From Methylosinus sporium (GTDB lineage: Bacteria > Pseudomonadota > Alphaproteobacteria > Rhizobiales > Beijerinckiaceae): a stretch of DNA of 60,725 nucleotides. The DNA lies in NCBI RefSeq assembly GCF_003113265.1, contig NZ_PUIV01000023.1:1-60725 (forward strand). The letters are read 5' to 3'. Of the stretch, positions 18,454-27,200 are shown in pieces (positions within the stretch are counted from its first letter, which is position 1; each line of letters begins with the position of its first letter). The position numbers and the translations under genes were made by a program. The notes under the pieces are model-generated. The model did no database searches, had not been told where the DNA came from, and saw only the letters and a list, made by a program, of their open reading frames with translations.

Positions 18454-19587
18454 TCAGGGCGCGTCGCCCGCGACGGGCGGGCGCCATCGCTGCGGCTCGG
18501 GACCGCGCAAGGTTCTGAAGAGGCTCGATAGGATGAGCAGCAGCAGCAGGCCGCCGGAGAGGCCCACGGGAATCGCCCAATCGCGATTGAGCTCGAGCCA
18601 GCTCGGCGGCCGGATCGACGGCGGCGACGACGGCGCGTAAGAAGAGGCGGCCCTCTCCCGCTGCAGCGCGACGAAGGTCTCGTAGGTCGGCCGGACAGCG
18701 AATTTCGGCGGCGGCGGCGGCGGGACATAGGCGACCAGCGATTCCCCGCCGCGCTCGTCGGTCGCGAGCTTCGTCGAGACGAGCTCGGCGCGGGTCAGCC
18801 AGCGCATACTCTCGGGCGGGGCGGTCATCATCAGATCGACGACCTCCTTGGTCTCGCCCATTTCCGCGAGATAGCGGCGCACGCGCCGATAGGTCTCGGG
18901 CGTCGGCTTCGAGCGGCCGATGTGGCGCACGAAACTCTTCTCGCCGACGAAGACTTTTTCTTTCGAGACCACGCGGCCGCCCTTGGTGAGCGTGCGGATC
19001 CGGTAATAGCGCATCGTCTGGGTGACCGTCGTCTCCGGCACGACGATCTCATGAAGTCCGACGAGCGCGGTCGGCCCGACGTAGCGCCGCGTTCCGGCGG
19101 CGAGGATCAGCGTGCAGGCGGAGGCGCAGCTCGCCTGGAGGCTGCGCGCGAACCCCCTGGCGCGCGGCGGCTCGGGCTTTTTGATTTTTCCACGCGCCGG
19201 TTCGGCGGCCGTCGGCGCGGCTTCGGCGAGGAATTCCGTGCGCGCGACCGCGACCTGGAATCCTTTCTGGCGCAAGAGCCGGCCGATCGCTATGGCGGAA
19301 TCGACGTCGCCGCCGCCCGAATGAATGAGGATCGGCGGCTTGCGCGGCTCGGCGGCGTCGATCGCCGCGCGGAACAGCGCCGGCGACTGCTTCCCGATCC
19401 GCCCTTCCGCGGCGATCCATTCTTCACAATTCGGCTCGCAGCCCGGATAGGCGCCGCGCACGATGGTCACGCGCATCGGCGGTCCGTCTGGGCGCGGAGC
19501 GGAGGCGGGCTCGCGGGTGGGCGCGGCGGCGGCCGGCGCGCAGAGCGCGAGCGCGGAGATCAAAATCCATGAACGGCTGAAATACAT
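18454..19587 (-). CDS. Periplasmic ClpP/crotonase-fold protein with C-terminal membrane anchor
   Basis: A 377-residue protein. It starts with a signal peptide (MYFSRSWILISALALCAPAA). Residues about 35-260 have the pattern of a ClpP-fold serine protease: GGGDVDSAIAIGRLLR, the nucleophile region SCASACTLILAAGTRR and the histidine of GLHEI. Similar predicted periplasmic proteins (COG3904-like) are known but uncharacterised. After a proline stretch (PPPPPPKF) and a linker comes one strong membrane segment (VGLSGGLLLLLILSSLF) and a short tail, so the ClpP-like part would be tethered to the inner membrane on the periplasmic side. No partner gene is obvious. Confidence 0.8.
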   Translation of the reverse strand: MYFSRSWILISALALCAPAAAAPTREPASAPRPDGPPMRVTIVRGAYPGCEPNCEEWIAAEGRIGKQSPALFRAAIDAAEPRKPPILIHSGGGDVDSAIAIGRLLRQKGFQVAVARTEFLAEAAPTAAEPARGKIKKPEPPRARGFARSLQASCASACTLILAAGTRRYVGPTALVGLHEIVVPETTVTQTMRYYRIRTLTKGGRVVSKEKVFVGEKSFVRHIGRSKPTPETYRRVRRYLAEMGETKEVVDLMMTAPPESMRWLTRAELVSTKLATDERGGESLVAYVPPPPPPKFAVRPTYETFVALQRERAASSYAPSSPPSIRPPSWLELNRDWAIPVGLSGGLLLLLILSSLFRTLRGPEPQRWRPPVAGDAP

Positions 19588-19790
19588 AGGCGAGGAAACC
19601 TTTCGAGCGCGACGGCCCGTCGTGACCGCTCGCGGCGGGCGAGCCGGAAATGTCCCGGCTCGTAGCATCGCGCGCACGCGCGAACCATGACGCGAAAAAT
19701 GCGCCGTCCCCCCGGATTTCGCAAGACGCCGGGAAGTCGCTCCGCGTGCGCCGTCTCCCAGACCACGGCCCGGCTCGCTACGATCCCCGA

Positions 19791-20681
19791 ATGATGGATA
19801 CGATTCGCTTGACGGCCGGCTCTCTCGACGTCGCCGAAATCTCATTGCTCGGCGCCGAGCTCCGCTCCTGGCGCGCGGGCGGCGTCGAGGCGATCTGGAC
19901 GCCGCAGCCCTCCGTTTGGCCGCAGACCGCGCCGCTGCTCTTTCCGGTGGTCGGCTGGACGCGGGACGGGCGCGCGCGGGTCGATGGAGAGACGTTCCCG
20001 CTCGGCCTGCACGGCTTCGCGCGGAGAAAGCGCTTCGCCCTTCTCGAGCGGAGCGCGGACGAGGCGCGCCTCGTCCTCGAGGAGGACGAGGACACGCGTT
20101 CTCTCTATCCTTTCGCCTTTCGCCTCGAGGCGCATTTCGCGCTGCGGCCGGGCAAGCTGCGCGTCGCCCTCGCCGCCGCCAATCGGGACGCGCGGCCCCT
20201 GCCCTACGCCTGCGGGCTGCATCCGGGCTTCCGCTGGCCGCTCGACGACTCCCCCTTCCCGCACGCCATCCGTTTCGATCGGGAGGAAAACCGCGAGGTC
20301 CCGGTCATCGCGCCGGGCGGGCTGTTCTCGGACCGACGTCGCGCGATTCCACTCGCCGGAAAGAGGCTGCCGCTCTCGGCGGCGCTCCTCGAGAAAGAGG
20401 CGCTGTGCTTTCTGGGCGCCGCGAGCCGCCGTCTCCTTTACGACAATGGCGACGGGCTCGTTCTCACGATCGAGCTCGAGGATTTTCCCCATATCGCGCT
20501 CTGGTCGCTGCCGCCGGCGCCTTTTCTCTGCATCGAGGCCTGGACAGGCCATGGCGACCCGGAGGATTTTTCCGGCGATCTCTACGAGAAGCCGTCGATG
20601 CGGATTCTCGCGCCCGGCGAGAGCGCCGTCCACGCCGCGACCTTTCGCCTCTCGCGTGGCGAGCCGCCTCGCGAGGAATAA
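19791..20681 (+). CDS. Aldose 1-epimerase-like protein
   Basis: A 296-residue galactose-mutarotase-fold protein. It has LHGFARRKRF and the CGLHPGFRWPLD motif, whose histidines match the catalytic acid/base positions, and a late glutamate in PFLCIEAWTGHGD. Such cytosolic enzymes interconvert anomers of aldoses or hexose-6-phosphates; this subgroup (YeaD/LacX-like) has unknown sugar specificity. The start is the ATG at 19791 (or the next codon, 19794). It is divergent from the ClpP-like gene and 63 bp upstream of cysK. Confidence 0.85.
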   Translation: MMDTIRLTAGSLDVAEISLLGAELRSWRAGGVEAIWTPQPSVWPQTAPLLFPVVGWTRDGRARVDGETFPLGLHGFARRKRFALLERSADEARLVLEEDEDTRSLYPFAFRLEAHFALRPGKLRVALAAANRDARPLPYACGLHPGFRWPLDDSPFPHAIRFDREENREVPVIAPGGLFSDRRRAIPLAGKRLPLSAALLEKEALCFLGAASRRLLYDNGDGLVLTIELEDFPHIALWSLPPAPFLCIEAWTGHGDPEDFSGDLYEKPSMRILAPGESAVHAATFRLSRGEPPREE

Positions 20682-20744
20682 TCCTTGCTTCCTCTATCTC
20701 CATAGGCTAGCGCGAATTCTGAGCGCTCAAAGGACGGGTCCGAC

Positions 20745-21776
20745 ATGAAATTCGCCGCCAATGTCATCGAAGCGATCGGCAATACTCCGCTCATCGAATT
20801 GAAGGCGGCGTCCAAGGCCACCGGCTGCCGCATTCTCGGCAAGGCCGAATTCATGAATCCGGGCGGCTCGGTGAAGGACCGCGCCGCACTCTCCATCGTC
20901 CAGGCCGCCATAGCGGAAGGCTCGCTGAAGCCGGGCGGAACCATCGTCGAGGGCACGGCCGGCAATACCGGCATCGGCCTCGCGCTGGTCGCCAATGCGC
21001 TGGGTTTCCGCACCGTCATCGTCATCCCGGAGACGCAGAGCCAGGAGAAGAAGGACACGCTGCGCCTTCAAGGCGCGCAGCTGGTCGAGGTGCCGGCCGT
21101 CCCCTACGCCAATCCCAATAATTATGTGAAGCTCTCCGGCCGCCTCGCGGAGCGGTTGGCGAAGGAGACGCCGGAAGGGGCGATCTGGGCCAATCAATTC
21201 GACAATGTGGCCAATCGCGACGCCCATATTCGCGGCACCGGGCCGGAGATTTTCGCCGAGACGGAGGGCGAGATCGACGGTTTCGTCTGCGCGGTGGGCA
21301 CGGGCGGCACGCTCGCCGGCATCGGCATTGCGCTGAAGGAGCGCAAGCCTTCCGTGAAAATCGCCATCGCCGACCCGCTCGGCGCGGCGCTCTATTCCTA
21401 TTATACGACCGGCGAGCTGAAGGCCTCGGGCTCCTCCATCACCGAGGGCATCGGCCAAGGCCGCATCACCGCCAATCTCGAGGGCGCGCCGATCGATCTC
21501 GCCTATCAGATCCCGGACACGGAGGCGCTGCCCATTCTCTTCGATCTCGCCGAGAATGAAGGCCTGCTGCTCGGCGGCTCCTCGGGCGTCAATGTCGCGG
21601 GCGCGATCCGCCTCGCCAAGGAGCTGGGGCCGGGCCATACGATCGTGACCATCCTCGCCGATCTCGGCACGCGCTACGCCTCCAAGCTCTATAATCTCGA
21701 TTTCCTACGCGGGCAGAATCTGCCGACGCCGGCCTGGCTCGAGCGGACGGGGACGATCGATCCGGGGTTTGTGTGA
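20745..21776 (+). CDS. cysK: Cysteine synthase A
   Basis: A 343-residue PLP enzyme joining O-acetylserine and sulphide to give cysteine. The PLP lysine is K44 (NPGGSVKDRAA); EGTAGNTGIGLALVA is the substrate loop and GTGGTLAGIG the phosphate-binding loop. The C-terminal extension (about 20 residues beyond the fold) is usual for the alphaproteobacterial group. I cannot exclude a specialised beta-substituting function (e.g. cystathionine synthesis) from sequence alone, but no neighbouring pathway gene suggests it. Confidence 0.92.
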   Translation: MKFAANVIEAIGNTPLIELKAASKATGCRILGKAEFMNPGGSVKDRAALSIVQAAIAEGSLKPGGTIVEGTAGNTGIGLALVANALGFRTVIVIPETQSQEKKDTLRLQGAQLVEVPAVPYANPNNYVKLSGRLAERLAKETPEGAIWANQFDNVANRDAHIRGTGPEIFAETEGEIDGFVCAVGTGGTLAGIGIALKERKPSVKIAIADPLGAALYSYYTTGELKASGSSITEGIGQGRITANLEGAPIDLAYQIPDTEALPILFDLAENEGLLLGGSSGVNVAGAIRLAKELGPGHTIVTILADLGTRYASKLYNLDFLRGQNLPTPAWLERTGTIDPGFV

Positions 21777-21877
21777 GGGATAAGCGCGCGCCGACGCTTC
21801 GGGTGACTATTGCGGCGCTTTACGCTATTTCCTCGTGCGAGCCGCTCGTTTCATCGACGCTTTTCTGAGGTCATAGC

Positions 21878-22570
21878 ATGAGGGATGCAGAAACGCTCGA
21901 TCCGTCGGACGTCGCGGATCGGCGGCTTTTCCGTTGCGTGATCACGGTCGGAATTCTGTTGTTTCTCGCCATATGGGCGGTCGTTCCGAATATCGGGCCG
22001 ACGTTTCGGAGCTTTTATTCCGCGAGCGCGTCCATGGAGCCGACCATCGAATACCGACAGACCGTCTACGCCAATCGCCTCGCCTACGGATTGAGCCGAC
22101 ACAGCTATGAATGGTTTCCTCTGCCGATCTCGGGCCGATGGCCAAATCTCGAGCCCATTCGCGGCGATGTCATCGTCTTCATAGCTCCGAATGGAAGCGA
22201 CCATCTGGCGCGGGTTATTGGCTTGAGCGGCGATCACGTCAAGCTCGATCACGACAAGCTTTGGATCAACGGCGAGCCTGTGTCGCGCGTGCTCACTCCA
22301 TCGGTCGTCTATTCGGGCCGACAGATCATTCGCGAGCATTTGCCGGAAGGACGAAGCTTTACGCATTACGAGACAGTCATCGGCTTTGGCGAAACGCCGC
22401 CGCCTCTCGCGACGACATCCACATTCGTCGTTCCGGCGCATCATATATTCGTGATGGGCGACAATCGCGATAATGCGGCGGATTCGCGTTTAGCTCCAGA
22501 GAAAGGCGGCGTCGGCTTCGTGCCGGTCGAGAACATCATCGGTCGTATCGAATTCGTCTACGACCGCTGA
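21878..22570 (+). CDS. Signal peptidase I (S26) homologue lacking the catalytic lysine
   Basis: A 230-residue protein with one N-terminal membrane segment (ITVGILLFLAIWAVV) and an S26 catalytic domain on the periplasmic side. The nucleophile is kept (Ser52 in SASMEPTI) as is the box E pattern GDNRDNAADSR. However, the general-base lysine, which in E. coli LepB precedes RxxGLPGD, is alanine here (A111 in DHLARVIGLSGD, codon 22208-22210), and the serine that hydrogen-bonds that lysine (LepB Ser278) is also alanine (A200, codon 22475-22477). It may be inactive or use a different base. A GAGG site lies before the ATG. The 3' end overlaps mobA by 13 bp on the other strand. Confidence 0.82.
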   Translation: MRDAETLDPSDVADRRLFRCVITVGILLFLAIWAVVPNIGPTFRSFYSASASMEPTIEYRQTVYANRLAYGLSRHSYEWFPLPISGRWPNLEPIRGDVIVFIAPNGSDHLARVIGLSGDHVKLDHDKLWINGEPVSRVLTPSVVYSGRQIIREHLPEGRSFTHYETVIGFGETPPPLATTSTFVVPAHHIFVMGDNRDNAADSRLAPEKGGVGFVPVENIIGRIEFVYDR

Positions 22571-23184
22571 GACTCGAGGGCCGCCGCTATGCGCTCGGCC
22601 TGCTCTATGTCCTCCGGCCGATTGACGTTGAAGAACGGGTCATAGGGCTCGACCGGCCAATCCACTAGCGTATTGGCGTAGCGCTCGATGAAGCCCGACA
22701 CCTTGCGCAAATCCTCCTTCACCAACGCATGACGCAGCGGCTCGCGCAGCGCCACCGGCCATAGAGCGACGGCGTGATGCACGCGGTCGGCCGATTTGGC
22801 GACGGCGATCTCCGCCTTCGCCGCGGCGCGCGCGCTGGCGAGCCGCGCCGCGAGATCGAGCGGAACGAAAGGCGTATCCGCCGGAACGCTCAGCATGAGT
22901 GGAACATCCGGGAAATTGGCGGCGACATGGTCGAGCCCGGCGAGCACGCCGGCGAGCGGCCCCGCGAAACCCTCCACTTCGTCCGGCACGATCGGCAGAT
23001 GGAAGGCGGCATAGCGCGCCGGATCGCCATTGGCGTTGAGCGCGAGGCGCAGGCATTGCGGCGCGAGCCGGCGCACGACATGCTCGAGGATGGGCGCGCC
23101 GCCGACCTCGATCAGCGGCTTGGCGACGCCGCCCATGCGCCGCGCTTGGCCGCCGGCCAGAATGAGTCCGAAACAGCGTGTCAT
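22558..23184 (-). CDS. mobA: Molybdenum cofactor guanylyltransferase MobA
   Basis: A 208-residue nucleotidyltransferase that adds GMP to molybdopterin to make the MGD cofactor. The nucleotide-binding signature is LILAGGQARRMGGVAKPL at residues 8-25, and the metal-binding Asp is in SVPADTPFV. FFNVNRPEDIEQAE near the end is typical. It lies 23 bp downstream of the outer-membrane protein gene on the same strand. mobB is not visible nearby. Confidence 0.95.
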   Translation of the reverse strand: MTRCFGLILAGGQARRMGGVAKPLIEVGGAPILEHVVRRLAPQCLRLALNANGDPARYAAFHLPIVPDEVEGFAGPLAGVLAGLDHVAANFPDVPLMLSVPADTPFVPLDLAARLASARAAAKAEIAVAKSADRVHHAVALWPVALREPLRHALVKEDLRKVSGFIERYANTLVDWPVEPYDPFFNVNRPEDIEQAERIAAALESQRS

Positions 23185-23207
23185 CTTCCCCTCGCCCGCG
23201 GTTCCTC

Positions 23208-24080
23208 TCAGAACCTATACCATAGGGCGCCGAGTAGGCCGCGCTCGGCGGAATCATTGACGCCGCGCAGCGAGGCGCGAACGCCGAGCTGCACGGCGAC
23301 CTCGCGGGTGACGTCGCAAACCGCGCTCACCTGAGCTTTTTGCGAGGACATGAAAGGCGCCGATCCGCTCCAGGGAGAAAAGGAGAGAAAGCTCTGCGCC
23401 AGCAGCAGCACGCCATCGACGGGCCGCAGGCCGAAGGTCGTCTCGCCGCGCAGCTCGTCGCCGCTCTGGCCGAGAGAGCGATAGCCGAGCTGCATGTCGC
23501 CGAAGCCGGACAGACCGAAAATCTCCACCGGCCAGCCCAATTGCAGACGCACATCCTCCTGCAATCGCCGCTTCATATCGAGAAAGGTCTGCGCGGCGGG
23601 CGTCGCCGCGCGCAGGTTCCCTTGCACGGAGAGAATGGTCGCGCCCCATTCGAGCAGCCGCAACCGGCCGCCGATCCAGCCTGCGCCGAGCCCCTCGTAA
23701 CGTGCGCCGCCGCCGAGCCCGGGCGGCAGATAGAGCGGCGCGCCGGCGATCGCTTCCGCCGTCAGATATTGCAATTGCTCGAGCTGGCGCTGCTCGTTCG
23801 CGCCGCGGAAGCGCATGTAGCTCGACTCTGCGACGAAAGTGATTTCGTCGATGAGGCCGTATTCGACATAGGCCTGCGTCTCGAATTTGTCATAGGAGGG
23901 CGCGGTGACGAGCTTGCCGCGCGAGTCATAGGCCTTATGGGCGTCGGCGAAACTCGTCGAGAGGATGACGATCCCCTCGCCCGGCTTTTGCAGAAACGCG
24001 CCGGCGCGGCACGCCGTCGAATGCAGAAACGACAGCGCCGCGACACAGGAGCAGATACGCGCCCATGAGCTCATGAACAA
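23208..24080 (-). CDS. Putative outer-membrane beta-barrel protein
   Basis: A 290-residue exported protein. The N-terminus is a signal peptide (to about residue 26, STACRA). The mature part alternates short amphipathic strands with turns (VYxxxLIDEITFVAESSY-like pattern, FGDMQLGYRSLGQ, VQLGVRASLRGV) and ends in phenylalanine (LWYRF), the BAM recognition signature of outer-membrane barrels. No named family recognised. The 125-bp gap upstream is unusually AT-rich and contains a weak promoter-like pair (TTGTGG, 17 bp, TAGCTT) on the minus strand. Spaced 23 bp from mobA. Confidence 0.7.
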   Translation of the reverse strand: MFMSSWARICSCVAALSFLHSTACRAGAFLQKPGEGIVILSTSFADAHKAYDSRGKLVTAPSYDKFETQAYVEYGLIDEITFVAESSYMRFRGANEQRQLEQLQYLTAEAIAGAPLYLPPGLGGGARYEGLGAGWIGGRLRLLEWGATILSVQGNLRAATPAAQTFLDMKRRLQEDVRLQLGWPVEIFGLSGFGDMQLGYRSLGQSGDELRGETTFGLRPVDGVLLLAQSFLSFSPWSGSAPFMSSQKAQVSAVCDVTREVAVQLGVRASLRGVNDSAERGLLGALWYRF

Positions 24081-24205
24081 AAACGCCGCATCGAGATCGA
24101 GGCCCGAGCGAAAGCTGCCGATCGAGCGGCGAAAAGCTAAAATGAAATCAATTTGTCCACAAGCGTCCGCGCCGCGGAAGCCGATTCATGGTGAAAACAT
24201 ACGCT

Positions 24206-27200
24206 TCAGGCAGAGAAGTTCTTTCCGCGCCAAGTGACGCTCTCGAGCTTCAACTCGCCCTTGGACTCGAAGGCATCGGGACGCAGCCTGAGCTCGCCGT
24301 CGATCATCTCCAGGCCGAGCAGCCCATAGGCGGCGGACAGCATTCGCGCGGCGGCGCCCGTGTACCAGCTCCAGCCGCCGCGGCCTTCATAGCCCTCGCC
24401 CTCATAGACGTCGGCCGGCTGCTGATGCGGCGCGAGGCCGTAGATATCGGCCTGCTCCGGCGTTGTGAGACGCGACAAGGGCGAGATGGCGAACCAGGCG
24501 TCCCACGCGCGCGCGAACAGCGCATCGGCCTCGGCGCGATCACCGTGTTCTTCCGCCTCCAGCGCAAGGCGCGTCAGCGCGTCCACGAGCCAGGAGACGC
24601 CATGCGAATATTGGCCGCCATTCTCGCGCACGCCCGGCGGATATTCGGCGCTGCGGCCGGGATAGGGACGCGAATTCTCATCGAAGAAAGGCGTCACCAG
24701 CAAGATGCGATCCGGCCGCGCGAGCGCCGCCAGCGCATTGTCGAGCGTCTCCTTGCCGCGCGCGAAATCCACCGCGCCGGAGAGGATCGGCCAGGAGGCG
24801 GTCATGGCGCTCATCGGCGCGACCTCGCTTCCATCATCCGCATAGGCGCGCAGAAAGCGATCGCCGCGCCAGCAGGAATCGAGCGCGGCGCGCAGCGCCT
24901 CGGCGCGCGCGCGATAGCGGGCCGCCCTTTCGGCGTCGCCGCGCGCCTCGAACAAAGGCGCGATATCGGCCAGAATTCCATGCAGGAAGAAGCCGACCCA
25001 AACGCTCTCGCCGCGTCCCTGCGCGCCGAGCAGATTGAGGCCGTCGTCCCAATCGCCTGTGCCCATCAGCGGCAGGCCATGGGCGCCGAAGCGATCCAGC
25101 GAATAGTCGATCGCCCGCGCGCAATGGCCGAGGAGCGCGTCCTTGTCGCGCGAGGTCAGCGGCACGCTGGCGTTTCCTTCCCGGTCGGGCGGCGTCAGCT
25201 CGGCCTCGAGGAAAGGCTCGATCGCATCGAGAATGGCGTCGTCGCCCGTTCCCTTCACATAGCGGATCGTCAAATAGGGCAGCCACAGATGCGGGTCGGA
25301 GGCGTGGGTGCGGTCGGCGATGCCGCAGCCGCCGTTCGGCGCGTCATGCCACCATTTCACCGCATCGCCCTCGATGAACTGATGCGCGGCGTGCTTCAAA
25401 ATCTGCGCGCGGGCGAGCTCCGGCGCGAGATGGATGAGCGGCAGCACGTCTTGCAGCTGGTCGCGATAGCCGGTCGCGCCCGAGCGCTGCGCCGGGCCGG
25501 AGCGGCCCCAGAGCCGCGAGACGAGCAGCTGATAGGGTAACCAGTCGTTCACCAGCCGGTCGAATTCCGGCCGATTGGTCTTCACGCGCAGCACGCTGAG
25601 GCGCTGCTCCCAATCGCGTTTCGTTTCTTCCAACGCGCGCACGGCATAGGCCGGGTCGCTGGCGAGAGCGGCGAGAATCCTGGAGCTTTCGAGCGTCGGC
25701 GTCTGCCCCAGGGCGACGACGACGAGCGACTCGCCATTGGCGGGAACGTCGATCGCGCCGGAAAAGCTCGCGACCTTGCGCTGATGCTCCGGCGCGCCGG
25801 CGTCGGGATGGCCGTGCTCGACCATATAGGGAAGCGCCGGATCGCGGCTCTCATGGCCGAGGAAGCGTCGCCGCGAGGTCTCGGCGAACTCCGCCGCGAT
25901 CGACGTGGAGACGAAGGCCCAGCCCTGGACGAAATTATTGTCCGGGTTGCGGAAGTAGAGCGCGCGATTGTTCTCGCCCGCGAGGGCCTCGACGCGGCCG
26001 AGGCTTTCGTTCGGCGTCTCGGCGAGAACGATCTCCATCGCCGGGGTGATCTGCAGCAGACGTTCGTGATCGTGGCGGTTGATGATGCGCAGCAGCTTGA
26101 TTTCCACCGGCTGGTCCGGCGGGACGAAGACGGTCAGCTCGAGCTCAAGATCGTCGCGGCTCGAGCGATAGATCGCATAGCCGAGGCCGTAATCGACCTC
26201 ATGCTCGGCGTCGCGTCGGCGCAGCGGCGCGAAGGTCGCCGAATGCGCGTCCTGCCGGGCGAGGTCGTAGACATAAATGGCCTGGCCCGCCGGCGTCATG
26301 CGGCCCTCGCCCATGCGGAAGGGCGTGAGGCTGTTGAGCCGCGAATTGCCGTGGAAGGAATAAATATCGCCATGATTGCCGAGCACGGCGCCCTGCCCCA
26401 CTGCATTGGCGATCGTATGGGCGTAGAGCCGCGGCGTTTCGGGACGTAGCGTCAGGCTGCGGCCGTCCTCGGCGAAGGCGTAGCGATGCTCGGTCGGCGC
26501 CGGCGGATGCAGCAGCGCGCGCTTACGCGCCAGCGCCGTCTCCACGCTCGCGAAATCGAAGTCGCGGGAGAGATGCTTGGCGATCGTGCGCGTCGCCGCG
26601 CCAATGTCGCGCGCCCAGCCGTCGACGATGACGATCTCCGCCGCACCGCCAGCCGAAATTTCGAGCTCGGCGCGCAGGCTCGCGATCGGCTCGAAGCCGA
26701 ACAGCAGGCCTTCGTCGGACGGATCGCGCGGCTTGTCCCCGTCTCGGAGACTGTCCGGCGCGCCAGCGGCGCCGAGGCCGTAGAAGCGCGCCTTCACATC
26801 CTCATAGCCGATGAGGCGAAGCCGCGTTCCTTCGCTGGCGCCGATCGCGTGGAAGCCGACCTCGGGCGAGAGGCGCCGGTCGACGTCGCGGCGCGCGCCG
26901 CCCTTCAGCAAGCGGTTCTGCGCGATGATGGCGTTGAGACCGCCGACGAACCATGTGCCGATGTGAATGGCGTTATAGGCGGCGTCGCGCTGCTCGACGC
27001 CGGTCTCGTTCAGCACCCATTCGCGCAGGGTCGCGAGCGTGATCTTGCGCGGGCGCTGCTCGAGATCGACGAGGCGCAGCCGCGTGATCTCCACCGCCTC
27101 ATCGGGCGCGAGCGCGATCTTCGCCTCAATGGCGAAGCCGCCCTGCTCCATCAGGAAGTAGAGGAAAGTGCAGCCCTCGCTCTCCAGCGAGACCTTCTCG

